Position numbers and translations under genes: made by a program
In this document: in pieces, positions 47,257 through 60,381 of the stretch
Layout: the number at the start of each line of letters is the position of its first letter
Position numbering within the stretch: the first letter of the stretch is position 1
The notes under the pieces: model-generated
Databases searched by the model: none
What the model was told of the DNA's origin: nothing
Seen by the model: the letters and a program-made list of their open reading frames with translations, nothing else
Assembly (NCBI GenBank): GCA_018697195.1
Contig: CM031857.1
Location: 68,784,195 to 68,848,194 of the forward strand
DNA length: 64,000 nt
Source of the DNA: Certhia americana
Taxonomy: Eukaryota > Chordata > Aves > Passeriformes > Certhiidae
Reading direction: 5' to 3'

Positions 47257-50200
47257 CTGTGAACAATAAAGATAAAATCATTGGAGGACAGGTATTACCA
47301 CTTTATTGTTGTAGTCAATCAATGGCGCTCAATAAAATGGATGAATTTAGTTTTGGTTTTGTGTTGTTACAACAGGGTTACTATTGCTTAGATCTCATTC
47401 AAAAAATAGAGGATAAGAACATGTCTTCATTACAGCTGCCTGCATGGGAAGAAGATGATCTGTTGCTCCAACATTCCTCTGACAGTTTAGATGCAGAATT
47501 ATCTCCATCAAACTCCAGAATGCATTAGGCAAATGGAGTTCCATTTCCATCCTCAGCAAATTAGGGATGTTGAGAGATCTGTTGGCTGAGTACTGACAAT
47601 TTGTTATCTGTGCAATTGAATTGGCTGGGGAACAGTGTTCAACCTTGTGTAGAGCTTATCTATTTGCTGCAGGTACAGGAAAACTGTGCAGGGAAGTTTC
47701 AATAATTACCTGCTTTCTGGCTTTCCCTTGGGCAGAGTTTTGAACTAGTTTTGTTTAGCTGGTACAAATAGCAGGGGTTACGTGCACAACTAAGGGGTGT
47801 CTGGAAGTTGCTTGATGTAAAAGCCTCAATCACAATGAGAAAGAGAGGGAGAGTACAGGTCTAAATCATATCTTTACTTAAAATTAGTAGGATCATGAAG
47901 ACATTAGAAGAAACAGTAAAAAGCCTGAAGCATCAATTGTAACATTAGGTGAGTCAAGAGTTGACCTTTCCAGAAATCCAATATTGCTTGAATTGAATGA
48001 GAAATTCTGATATTGGTACTTGTTTGCCCCTATGCCACTCTTCAAGGTACACTGTATTTTGGTGTTAGTGTTAAGAGGTAGATGGATTACAACAATTAAA
48101 ACAGAGAAAAATTGAAAGGATTACTGGAGGAAGATTTCTCTAAAAACTTTTTGGTCTACAGTGAATCTTACCTCACCTAAAGATGTCATGACTCTTTCCA
48201 GTCCACTCCTACACTTTGAAACTGATTGGCTTTGGCTCTTGGCCTTCCTTTCTCATAATGCTTAAATGAGCAGCTGCATGGGCCCAAACAGCCCTTCTTC
48301 TGGCTTGCAGGGGTCTGGAAAATGGTAACAAAATGTGGCTGTAGGCAGTGACCCCTCTGGACTGGTGTTTTCAATGACAGCTGTTGTCTGAAATTGTCAG
48401 TTGCAGAATATGGCACAGGCCCTGTTCTTGTCTCCCATTTTTGGGGTATTTTCTTTTGCTGAGCCAGTCCTTTGGAGTGGTGTTCTGTCTCTCTGGGTCA
48501 CCTGGGTGATGCCCCCTGCTGAAGGCTAAGCAAGGTTGGCAGTGTGACCTATGTTCATGTACCCTGGTACCTCTGTGTATTAGGCACATTAGGGTCAGAA
48601 GTGGCTGTGTTCTATGCTCAAATTTGAGGGGAAAAGACATTTGCAGAAACAAGGAATGAACCTTTAAATCTTCCAGTACCTCCATCAAACTAAAGTGCAG
48701 AGAAAACAGGATGTAAGCCTGCATCTGCCTCCAGTTTGGACACATCCCTTGTGATGCAGAAGAGACAGGAAAGGAGTATAAAACCCACACTTTTGAAATG
48801 TTTGTTTTTGAGGATGACAGCTGGAGAACCCTTCTCTTTTCACAGTCATAGGGACATTGTTTAGTGTATGTTATAGCTTCCCACCATAGGGTCACCCTAA
48901 ACTCTGGTTTGAAAGAAACATACTTGAATACAATCAATGTGGATCACCTACTTCAGTATATTCAATTTACAAGTGTCCTTTTTCAAACTACCCCTCCTTT
49001 CCTAGTAAAAATGAGACAGCTTTATACAGTTTTAAGAATTATCCCAGGGGTACTGTTAAAGAGACCTATTCATAGATACTCATGTGTTAACCACATGTGT
49101 GTCACTGACAGCAAGAACTCAGAACCTAATGGTGATGGTGTAATGAAAATAGCCAAAATCATGGAAAATCATGAAAAAAACCCTGTGCAAATTTCTTTTT
49201 TTTTAAAAAAAATCAATTAAGGTCACTGGGCTATCAACAAAGAATATCAGAACAAGAAGAAAAGGTATTAACAGTCCTGCCGAGCCATCATTAGCAATTC
49301 TTAGCTTTCTTCAGACTCATCCTACTCCCCTCCTCCCTGCTGCCTTACATTTTTCTCTGTAAATAGTATAAACTGAGTGCCAAATTGCTTCCCTGGTTTC
49401 AGCAGTCCAGAAAGCCTCCCTGGCATAAATCAACCTGCTTTGGAGACTTCTTCCTTCAGCTTGGTCTGGCAGATTAACAATGAAAAGGGAAGACACAATG
49501 GTACAGTCAGACAGCTCTCCAAAAGAATGCATTAGTTGAGAGCTAATAGCTGATTAGTAAAATCTTCCCATCATTTAAAGATGCATTTTCTTTAGTGATG
49601 AAAACCAGGTCTCCTTAGACCTCCAGTCACTGTCTGGTCTTCTAGGTTGGTTCCAGGGTAGGTTTATGCTGCGATTAGAGTGGGGTCTGCAGTTTGGGTG
49701 GGCATATGTGCAATTTAGCTTTTAATGTCAGAGTCTGGACAAGATTCAGGGCTGTAACTGCAGCAAGACCAGAGAAGCACACTCAAACTGAATTGTGTGC
49801 TGCTGTTGGGGTCCAGTCAAGCTAATGAAACACATGAGGCCCTGAGTAAGGTGGAAGCAGAGCACACATTTTACTGCTGTCCTCTGCGGTGATTTCAGCA
49901 TTACCTCTGCCTAGAAAGGCAAGTAATGTGTTCTTCTGTGGTGCTGAAGAGTACACTGATGCTTTACCTTGCTTTCCCACTGTAAGACAAAAAGATCATC
50001 CATGTGGAATTTGCAGCATATGAGCTATGATTATCTCTAGTCTCCAGAATGACATTTGTGTAATTAATTACTGGTTACTATGCATCCAATCTACTTTAAA
50101 TTCTGACAAATGGTTCCATGAGTAGCTCTCCTTCTTTGTCTGCTGTTACATAAACCCAACTTTTAAAGATGCTGGAATGCAAGGATATATGAACATAAAA

Positions 50201-50625
50201 GAAGTTGCAAGTAGATGAACATTCAATGTCAATTATATATATATACAAGTATATATAAATTATGATTTAAAAATAACAGCTTTCTGTATTTAATCCCATT
50301 TTATCATCAGACTGTAAATCCTTTATAAAATATAAAATAGCATTTTTCTGCAGAAATACTTTTCTGTGAAAGAACTCATATACAAAAAATATTTTTTGAA
50401 ACATCTCTGAATGTGGCTGCATTTAATTTTTTACTGTGTTGCTTCAATAATATGAAATACTAATTATGAATAATATTTTTAAACACTATCAAAATCTATA
50501 AAACTGTTATTGTTGGAAAACATTTTAATATTCTTTGGAACCTCTACTAAATAGATCAAAAATAAATGGACTGCAATAAGTAAAGAAAATTTAACTTGAG
50601 TTTAGCAGGACTAGATATACATCTT
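47257..50625. other. AT-rich noncoding stretch with long but unconvincing frames
   Basis: An 89-codon plus frame (47259-47528) has an acidic Leu-rich end, and a 188-codon minus frame (48371-48937) is the longest in the window. The latter lies in GC-elevated text and has no domain or splice signals I trust; it could mark an unrecognised old repeat. A TA-rich run lies at 50232-50258. Confidence 0.55.
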
Positions 50626-50820
<195 letters not shown>

Positions 50821-52380
50821 TACTTCTATATAATCTATATAATCTATATTCATGTATAAAGAAACTAGAGCTATACAAGGCACATAAACACCACACCTTT
50901 TCCCAGAAGCACCTATACTAATGTCTGCCAAATAAAATTTTCATATAAGGTGCTTTACAACATTAATGTTTCTAAGTCTTTTGATACACATCTTTTTGCT
51001 TTTTTTTCCCAAAAGCTTTAATTGTCACACTAAGGGGACTAAGAAGGAACTTTGGCTTTCTTTAAAAATCTTAACACTGTCTCCTACCTAACAGTTCATA
51101 CAAATGTATTGAGTATATCTTTTGTAGTCACCTGGACCCTGAGAGGCATATTTGCAGAAGCTGAAACAGCATCTTCTCAATATTTGGGTATCCCCTCATT
51201 GCCGAGACGTTTTCTGATTGTATGACTATCACAAGAAACAATAGAGGCCATAATCCTCTCCTCAAGCCCTGTATCCCTGATTTTCCTTATTGTTTAACTA
51301 CCATTTCTTTCCCTGACTCCATCTTGGACTGCCCCAGTTAGCTGCCACTGTGACAAAGTTCAGGAGTGGCTAAATATTAGGGTTCATTTCAGATAACATG
51401 ACTGTACCAATCTGACCTCAGTCTATCCTCTGACAGCATCCCAAGCTTCAAACACCCTTATAGGCCTTCATAGCACTCACTGAGGAAGACAAAAAATATC
51501 TTCACTCCTCCCTGGCATCTGTAACGCACTCCCTTTGCTATTTTGGGCTCTTTTAACTGGAACAAAACATGAAAAGAGTAATAAAAACATCTCAGGTACT
51601 AACGGTACTGAGGACCACTCAGGACAAACTGCTGTATAGGGTGGGCATGGTTATGTTGTTCTAGATGTCACTAGCCTTGGATCCCAAAGCCAGGCTATCT
51701 TGGGATTAGTGCCGGTCTCTAAACAGTATGGTGAATTTTGACAAATGAGGCTTCTACATTTGTATGCAAATCTAATTAGTACATAATTATTCATTATGTC
51801 CATTTTCCTCGTCAGTGAAGCCAGTTTGCCATTTTCCAGGTCACTAATGAATTGTCTGATAACCAAATTTAAGTTGATTTTAAGTGTTTGTTCTAAAACC
51901 CTGGGGATGAGAATACCTGAATGTTTTAATACTGTTGGGCACCACTGAAAATCCACTAAGTAATACTTAGTATGCTTCTTCAGTTGCTTCTGACAACTCA
52001 AACTTGTTCCTATTCATTTTGTACCCAGAAAGCTGTCTGAACTTTTCAGTGTATTCTAGTAATCTTGTGTACAAGCCTTTACAAATCACTTTAAACCAGA
52101 GTAAAACAGAGCAATCTGAATCCCACATAAGTTTTAATGCTTAAGTAATGTTCCTCTGGGCTAAGAGAGAACCCTGATTGGTTTATCCTATCCAGCAAGT
52201 ATTTATACCTGAGCTTATCTTCAGCACATGAAGGGTTGTACTGGAACTGGTGCAACCATGCTTAAAATGTAGACTACATAACTGAACTCTCTGAGTCAAA
52301 CCTCAGTCTCCTCAGGACAGGGCCCTTAGGCTTTCTTTCTGGGATGCTTAAAAAGGAAATATTTACCTATTGCCCATTTT
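50821..52380. other. AT-rich noncoding stretch, no gene seen
   Basis: Degenerate continuation of the microsatellite (10-bp TCTATATAA copies to about 50850), then unremarkable DNA. A 116-codon minus frame (51651-52001) has no recognisable domain. The 51180-51540 segment has a CT-rich strand and could be an old repeat. Confidence 0.6.
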
Positions 52381-54070
52381 TCCACCAAGTCTGCTTTGCA
52401 GCACACAGAAATTGCAGCTCAGAAGTGTTTTGATAGGAACCACCATGTTCTCTTGGCCCAGCTTAGGTTAGGCATAGCCTCACAGCAGAAGCAGAGACAC
52501 CCAAGCTCCACTATTTGCAGGGCCATCTGGACTATGTTTTGGGCATGAGCTGTTCAACTGCCCAACTTCCAGAAAAGATCCTCCACAACCTATGCCCTCT
52601 CTGCTGCTCTTAGGAGCTGTGAGATTCTCTGGAAGTGGTGCAGCGTGGTATTTCACAGGAGAGATGGGGAGGAACTGCACCATCTGCACTGCTACGAGCC
52701 CTCATTCTGAGCCATTCTGAGACTGTGCGATTTCCACTTCACAGCCTGTTACAGGGAAAACATCATTTGGTCTTTTAAGTTAAGAGTTCATACTACAGCA
52801 GCCTGTCAGACCTTTAAGCCAAGGATTTTCTTGAGGAAACGATGAGGTTTCAGTCAATGCCAAGTAGAGCTAAGACTTTATCTGTCCCCCTTGCAGAGGA
52901 ACAACTGTCTAAGCCACTCAGCACAGTTTGCCCTGTTCCTGCTTGTCTACAGAGCCAGAAATGGACTCAGTGATACCCTGTTCACCAGTCCCCTTTGTCA
53001 GGGAGGGAGACAACTCCTCCAAAAGCAGTGCAATCTTTTTCTACACTGCATCTCTCAGGCAAGTCACCCGTTCAAGAAGGTGTTTTGGGTATGTGTGATT
53101 TCACTGGCTGGCTGGTGACCCAGTGTCTGATGGTGAAGCAGGGGCTGCCTGAAGAGCTCAGGGTCTGGCAACCAAGAGGAGGCTGAGAGGAGCTGCCTTG
53201 CAGGAGCTATTGCACCAGGTAGTGCCATATTCTTATGAAAGAGAGGACAACATGTCATACCAGAATCAGTAATATGGAGGGGTCTAGCAGTGTGACTCTC
53301 CAGGTCATGCATGACACTAGTGATCTGTAGAAATGTGTCTGGAGATCACCAGGCCACCTGGAAAAGCCCACTGGAGGGTACTGGGAGAGGTGGGTGCATC
53401 TGAGGTAGCATTTACTTTCTGAGTGTCTTGAAAAATCACACTGTAAAGTGCATAATAGGGAACTCCCCATTCACAGCAGGAGCCAATATCCTGAGACAAT
53501 TTGTGCCAGCAGTGCTGAGAACAAGGAAGGGGTCCATATTCTCTCTCAGAAATTGAGGCGACTTCTATAAGGCAAAGAAGAATGTAACAGTGATTGACAG
53601 GAGTGGCCGTAGGCAGTTATCACTGGATGCAATGTCCCTGCTGGATAGTTCTCCCTTGCCTTCTCACCCCCAGAGCAAGAAAATAAGACTGTTTTTCTGT
53701 TGACAGATGCAAGAAAAACAAAAGGCTGGGGGAAATCTCACTCCCAGCCCTCCTTACCTTCTTCACAGAGGGAGGTCTGGAGCAGGGAGAGCTCAGCAGG
53801 GGTGAGGCCGGTGTTTGGAGAGTGATGGCAGGGCTGGGGGGAGACAACAAGAAGCAAGAACCCACTGTCTCCCTGCCCAGTGCAAACACACACAGACTTA
53901 ACCTCCAGCTGAACTTTTGCCCTTGAGTGACCAGTGCCATTAGGACGCAGGTCAAAAGGTTGCAGGGTGACAGAAAATGGAACTTTATTGAATGAAAGAG
54001 AAAATGAAAAAATTCCTTTGTTTGCTTAACTCCGTGTGGTTTGTATAGCCACTGTGATCCCATAATGGAG
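52381..54070. other. GC-elevated block of unknown origin
   Basis: About 1.7 kb is visibly richer in G+C than both flanks, and many overlapping frames of 60-147 codons occur on both strands. Near the right end a minus-strand AATAAA (TTTATTGAATG at about 53981) follows GC-rich text, as seen at the end of LTR-type repeats or retrocopies. No retroviral, LINE or cellular protein was recognised in any frame. Confidence 0.5.
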
Positions 54071-55939
54071 TCCAGAGTGAAAAAGTAACTTGATTTATCA
54101 CATGCAAAGAAAAAAAAAATGAGGAGGGATTTTATTAAGGGAATAACTAAAAAAACAGTAGAAGACTAAAACCTGCAAATTCCTGAAACATTAGAATAAA
54201 TGTGACTTTAATCAATAAAAGCCCTTTTAAAGATATGAGGCAGAGGAAGATTATTCATTCTTTAGGAACAAGCATATATTAAGAACACCAGTGTATATAT
54301 ATCAGTGTACATAAAGGATACCAGCCAGATATGTTAAAAGAATATTCTTCCTGTATGAGTCAGGAAAAATGTGTACATATATGAGCATCTGGCTTAAAAA
54401 TATTTTGTTTTGACACATTTGAATGCCAAACTCATAGCTCTATATGCATAATCCACCTGCATTTAAATTTTGAAAATGCAAAACTTAGATATTTAAAATC
54501 CACTTGAGGAAAGGAAACATCTCTGGATAAGAAGAGAGAAAAACAGTAGGACCGGTAGGACTCTGTCAGAATTGGAGATTTCAAATGAACTTAGCTAAAT
54601 GTAACCTGAAATTTCAGCTTGCTTGGCATGCTTAAAGTACATTGTTTTTTTTTCATTTCTTGACGTAACATAGTCCATCAATAAAGGCTGGTTAAAATCA
54701 GATGCTTTAAAATGCTGGAGTTTTAATGGAGCGAAATATTCTGAATCCAATCCAAAGAATTTTAAGGGTTAATATGCTAATTCTGAGGTGTCTCAACAAT
54801 GAGATAGAAATCAGTGAAGCTAGAACACAAGAAATTGAATGAAGTCCAAAGCTGTGCCAGGAAGTAATAGTCAGGATATATAGATACTCCCAGAAACACT
54901 TAAATTAAAAAAAAACCCCAAAACCAAAACCAAACAAGTCTTAAAGTGAATTAAACATTTCATGATCTGTTTTTAAGAGCATGGAGGAACAGACTTTGCC
55001 ACATATGTTCGCATATGTAACTGCTGTGGATGAGGGGTACTGCCACCAGTCTGTGCATAAATGCTATTTGAGGGGCATGAGGCTGAAATGCTGCTTGGTA
55101 TGAGCAGAGTGTCAAAAGCTGCCTCCCAGCTGGGAGTCTCACCTCTGTGTTACTTTTTCCCCTTCCTTTGCATTTTCTTTTTTCTTTCCCTCTCCTTTTC
55201 ATCAGTCTGTCCACAACCTGCAAGGCTACAGTAATTACACCTACATCTCCAGTGTGCCTCTTCTTCTTGAACCCAGTGAACAACCAAACCTCCTGGCCTG
55301 CCATTTAGCTTGAGAGAGTGATATTCTCTGTAGGCCCCTTATTTCCAGAATATATTTACGTCTTGTGAATTCTTTTTTGCATTGTGTCACAAGCACAGGC
55401 CTTTTTTTTCTCAGCCATATAGCTAAAACCCATATCCAGACTAGTTTTGGTGTTGCAACCATGTATCTCACTAACTGCAGTATCCCCTGCTTTTGTTCCT
55501 GTCAACTGCAACCATACTCTCATCGTATCTATTTGGATTGCTGCTGTCAAGATCATTATCCCCATCTGTTGCCCTGAGTCTGTCATAATTCTGTTTGTCT
55601 CTTTGCAGTCTCCTCCTTCTCTGTTATAACAAATGCACCACCTTTCCTTATTCCCACTTAAATGGCACTAATCAGTACTAAAAGGCTGACTACTACCTCC
55701 ATTAGGATTGTGTTATCAATTTCTATCATCTCCTCTTTAATTTTCAGCCATGTATTTTCAATTTTTCATCTTTCTCATCACTTAGGAGTGGGAGGAAATC
55801 CCCACAAACTCATGCAAACCTACTTTGTTTCCTGACCTCAAAAAGTCCCATTGCAGCTTCCTTCAGCTCTCCCATCAGGCTGTCTGATTCCATCTGGTGT
55901 AAGTTTTCAAGGCTCCTGAAATCTTCCTTTTTTTGTTCT
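54071..55939. other. AT-rich noncoding stretch, no gene seen
   Basis: Includes an A-rich/C-rich run AAACCCCAAAACCAAAACC near 54910-54934. The frames at 54960-55586 on the minus strand are basic and low-complexity in part, without splice context. Confidence 0.6.
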
Positions 55940-56020
55940 CATTGTACAATGCCTAAAGCAGTGTGGTCCTCATTCCTGGCTAAGTGTTCCAGTTTGCTTC
56001 GGTAATACAAAAACTAATTA
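55940..56020 (+). mobile_element. Possible ancient CR1/L3-type LINE tail
   Basis: AAAGCAGTGTGGTCCTCATTCCTGGCT followed by GGTAATACAAA resembles the 3' end of old amniote CR1/L3-like LINEs, where a GTCCTGAT..GGCT block precedes GTAATACAAATAAT. The copy is short, so a chance match is possible; the body upstream is not recognisable. Confidence 0.4.
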
Positions 56021-57379
56021 TTTGTAATAACCTTCTTTGTCGAATAAAGCTAAATGCAGAGTAACTCCATTGACTCTAAGCATAGAGAAGCCATGTTTAT
56101 ACGGGTATAATGGATAACAAAAAATAATATTTCTCTCTATTTTAAATTTTCTGTTCACCTGCAGACTAATACTCATCATATGCTTCCCCTTACACCCCCC
56201 AAGATTGTAAAAAATGTGGCTTCAAGAAAAATAGAAAACCCAAAACATATAATGAAGTGTATTTCATGTGCAATATCTTAAGTGAACTTTGAGGCTGTGA
56301 ACTAAATGCCTATGAAATTCTTTAAAATGCTACTTAAACATAAACTTGTTTGTACATGAAATCTTGAAGGCACTGTAAGTTTCATTTTTCATTCCCTCTT
56401 TCTACATCTCACAAGAATAGTTAGACACGTCATAGTTTACTGGCTTGTAACTTGTCTCTTTGAAAGCATTTAAAGTTTCTTTTTAGATCATGGAAAGAAT
56501 CTGAAGGAAGAATTTAATTGTTTGTGGAGAAAACTTGGTTCTGGTCTAAAACCCTTTATGCCAAGTTTCAGTGAATTTTTACAGCCAAGTTATACACTTC
56601 CTCTGACAAATTTTAATGCTACCAGACAATTTGGCTACATGTTATTGTTATCAAAATGCTAAAAGAAAAACTCAACAAGTCACTGTATTGGGGAACTAGA
56701 GTCAGGAGACAGTTATTATGACTCTTAGTGTTGTTTCTGTTCAGCAGGTATTAACATGTTTGGAGAAAGGGAAAAAAGAACTATAATAAAGGCTAGAATT
56801 TTTTTTGTGGGTAAGTGAATGATTATTCTTCCACACACTGCCAGAGACAGATAGCAATTTGTGGGAAGCATTGTTTAAAGCAGAGATATTTTGGGAGAAA
56901 AAGTATTGTGCATTGTAGATGTTTTGTCAATCTTTTGGGAGGTCATGTCAGAGGGGTTGGAGAAATTTTGGGGAAAAAACCCCAGCAACAAGCTCCACTG
57001 CATTTCATTATCTTCAACAACTCACCAGGAATCTGATACCTGGAAAGTATGAATATAGCGATTGAATTTGTCTTTCTCAACCATAATATCTGCTAGATAA
57101 TATATATAGATCCTTAAAAACAAAGCTGATTTATTCTGTACAGTAATAGAGGGTTTCTGCAGCTAATACAGAAGGGAGTATAAAAAATGTTTAAGGTGGA
57201 ATTCTGAAAGAAACCAACATCTCTGCTTGCTATTGACAAAGCCTCTGTGGATGCATTTTTTGAAGGAGATATTTGGAGTACTGTGGCAATCTAGATGATT
57301 CATTTAAGCCAAACAGATGACATGTATATAGTTGAAGTTAAAGGCTATGAATCCCACTCAGAAAAACTGCCTACGCTTG
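56021..57379. other. AT-rich noncoding stretch, nothing recognised
   Basis: Stop-dense; only short frames, the longest about 73 codons (56815-57036). No repeat family or RNA gene seen. Confidence 0.6.
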
Positions 57380-57880
57380 TTTTGGCACTCCTCATTGTGC
57401 ATGTAAAGAATCAACCTCCGACCACTGCCGGTAGCATCACAACAGGAGTCACAGTGTTGAATACAGGCAGAACGCATTTATACAAAAGCAGCAAGATGAT
57501 CCCATTTAATATTTAAAAAGCTTACCATAAAAAAAAAATATGGCTTACTTGAAAAAACAAATACACGCCTTACAAAACAGAGCAAAAATAGGTTAATCAC
57601 TTTTCGGATATTTGCAAGTGCCATGTGCAATCAGGCCATAGCATCTCTGTGAAAACTGACGGCTTGTTCTGGTACTGAGAGAGAGGGGCTACTGCTGGGA
57701 AATAACTAAGATGTCCCCTCATTTAACACAGACCACAGAACAGCTGCAGGATATGAATGCCTTTCAGTCACCATTGATCAGGAATCGATTCAAATTAGTG
57801 ACCTAGAAATAAAAGGCTGCATATTAAAGAACGAATTTCCTATACCAGTCTGTCTTTGGTAATGAGAAATGCAAATGTCT
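57380..57880. promoter_or_regulatory. Candidate conserved noncoding element with octamer
   Basis: A complex block with scattered retained CpGs (CCTACGCTTG, CTCCGACCACTGCCGGTAG, AGAACGCATT, TTTTCGGATA, CTGACGGC, GGAATCGATTC, AGAACGAATT). It has homeodomain-type sites (CCATTTAATA, CAAATTAGTG) and a perfect octamer ATGCAAAT at 57869-57876. Its texture is that of deeply conserved vertebrate enhancers. A 73-codon frame (57295-57516) overlaps the left part without splice signals. Confidence 0.35.
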
Positions 57881-58984
57881 GCCACATTTAACATTCAGCT
57901 GTCAAATACAGAAGATATAGATGACCTTAAAGCCTGACAATATGAAAAAGAACTCTAAAACTTCAGGCATTTTCCCTTTTAGTGCTTTTTATTTTGTTTT
58001 GTTTGTGTTTGTTTGGCAGCTTTCTCACTTAAGTTGGCGGTTGGGGGTTTACAATATTAGGCAAATGTAGGAAACTGATTTTTTTTTCCACACATTCTCA
58101 GAAAACCTGGCTTTAGAAATGGTTTTTCAATCCTAAGCTTCTTGTATTACACTAAAACCCACAGGGAGGGTGTGCTTTTAAGTGCTAGGTTAAAGCACTC
58201 ACAATTTGGATTCCAGTCCTTGGCTTTGCAAGGGCTACCTCCATGGCCTTGGCAAGCTGCTCATATTTTCTCCATCTCAGATTCCCATTTAGAAATGGAG
58301 AAAACTAACGTTTCTGTGTCCTGGGAATATTTTGAAACTAAACTCACAGGTAACTCTGCTATGCATATATGAATGACCAATCTGACAATCTTACTTGGCT
58401 CTTTGGACTAGTTAATGTTTCCTTTGAAGGCTGAGTTGGAAATGCAAGGCTGAAATATAAGATTTACGGATATCATTTTCATGCTTATGGTACTTAGAGA
58501 TAAAAACAAACAACATTCCCCTCTCCCCAGCCACTGAAGAAAATGGGTCAATCGAAAATTATCACAGTGACAGGTTTTTCCTTTCATTAGGATTACAAAA
58601 CGCTCAGCGTTAGTAGGAATTGTAGAGATTTTTCTGACAGAATTAATTATTCTGAATGATTAGTTTGTTATGCTCCTTGCAGGCACCAAGTTTGGAAGAG
58701 GAAGTGCTTTGTCTTTCGATTAAAAATATCCAAACAGCTCTGTGGAGTCATGATTTGAGAAACCAAAACAAGTCCTTAACCACAGATAAATGAAGGTTGG
58801 CTGATCCCAGTTTGCAGAAAGCCAGAGGAAGCCCTCTGCTCTGACCCTGTGCCCTCTGGCATCACAGCTGGTGCATGAGCACAAAGACAGCTTCGATGTA
58901 GATGCTGCTGTGGGCACTTTACACATTGTAAAGTGTACACAACAGGCTAGATTGTAAATTTGTCCATTTATGAGTGTCCTGTGG
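57881..58984. other. Noncoding stretch, nothing recognised
   Basis: A TTTTG/TTTG-rich run lies at about 57985-58018. No exon or repeat family seen. Frames are below 80 codons. Confidence 0.6.
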
Positions 58985-59100
58985 GGGTTCCCATCTTGGA
59001 AAACAAAGCGAGAGCTGAAGTGAACAAAGCATATCCATAAAAGTTCCTCCGATTGCCACTATTAATAAAATGGAAGCCATAAACGAATTTACTATTTACT
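58985..59100. promoter_or_regulatory. Small candidate conserved noncoding element
   Basis: AAAGCGAGAGCTGAAG, CATATCCATAAAAGTTCCTCCG, ACTATTAATAAAATGG and CCATAAACGAATTTAC form a dense run of homeodomain/forkhead-like AT motifs with retained CpGs. Non-repetitive. Conservation not tested. Confidence 0.28.
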
Positions 59101-60344
59101 GTTTCTTAAATGGGGGAGTAGGAAGCAGGGGATGCTTCCCTGGGACTGAAGGAGGTGGGTGTGGTATGTATGGTAAGAGTGCAGGTAATGTATGTATGTG
59201 CTATGAAAAGTAAGAGTGCCTCCTGGAGATGTTTTCCTTTACACTTCCTACTACTGGGCTGTGGGGAGGAAATTCATATTAACTGAAATCCCAAATTACC
59301 TTGCAAGAAGTTTGAGTGGCAAACATAAAAATGTTTGGATTTCTGGAGTTTTTGTGTTTTGTTTTGTTTGTTCTTCATACAAATTCAGAAATGGAAGAGT
59401 AGTTTTGAACTGTCCTGGCATGTATCAGTATACTCCAATGCATATCAAGGTCCACCTCCAATCTGCATATTTTGCATTTTCATTCACCCTTTCTAGCAAT
59501 AAGGACATTATGCTTATTTTTGATGCCAAAGGCTATTATGTAGCATTAGATATGGTCCAAAAATCATAGCAGTTTTATACAAGTCACTCAATTTTGAAGG
59601 AATGATTGACAGAGAAAGCTACATTTTTTTCCAAAATACCAGGCCCTGTGGTTCTTTTCAGTCCTGTGTACAGAGATGGGTTCAGACAATGGTCTCACTT
59701 CTAAGCTGTAAGTGTTGCCTTTTTCAGGACTCTCTGCTCTGGTCTGCTGCTCATGGTGAGAAGCTCTGCAAAGCACTGCAGTAGTTGGTAAAGTGGGGAA
59801 CAAAGCTCGGGTGGAGGGGGTGAAGGAGATAAGTTGTCCTGAAGGAATCACTTTTGGTCTGACTGCGTGTCAGCTGGATACCTGTTCTGCTGTAGTCTGC
59901 CTTGCATTGCAGGTATCCATCCAGATATCTTTGCTGATTCCCAAAGCTGCTGCTTTGAGGTTAAATGCATTGGTTTCTGACTTGGCAATGAAGAACCCAA
60001 AACAAAAACCAGTGCATGTCCGTGGTGTGACTACAAGTCGAGCAAGTCATAAAGAATATCTCTGTAGCCCAGTAATCTGATGTCCCAAAGCCCTTGAGCA
60101 CACCTGGGGTCTGTCCCTGAAAGCTTGACCCACTGATGTGCAGAGTAAATTCCTAAACTACCCAGTATTGGAACATGAACACATTACTTGTGCTGCAGCT
60201 TTCTGCTGCACTTGGATTCTTTTTCAGATAATAGTATTTAGGACTTAGAAGAATCTTTATACTAAAGAAAACCTGATACCCAGCATGGCACTTAAGCTTC
60301 TCCCCAGGGTACCTGCATCAAACTTAGCCAAGAGATCAATGTGG

Positions 60345-60346
<2 letters not shown>
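59101..60346. other. Noncoding stretch, no gene seen
   Basis: A 117-codon plus frame (59216-59569) has a hydrophobic Cys/Phe-rich middle but no ATG context, domain or splice pair that supports it. No repeat recognised. Confidence 0.6.

Positions 60347-60378
<32 letters not shown>
60347..60378. repeat. poly(T) tract, 32 T
   Basis: The longest homopolymer in the window, between GTGGAA and GCTTAAC. No retrocopy body was identified beside it. Confidence 0.95.

Positions 60379-60381
<3 letters not shown>

Noticed and set aside
53620..54063. 147-codon minus frame in the GC-elevated block
   Set aside because: Low stop density is explained by composition; the peptide is Ser/Pro/Leu-rich without a domain or signal peptide.
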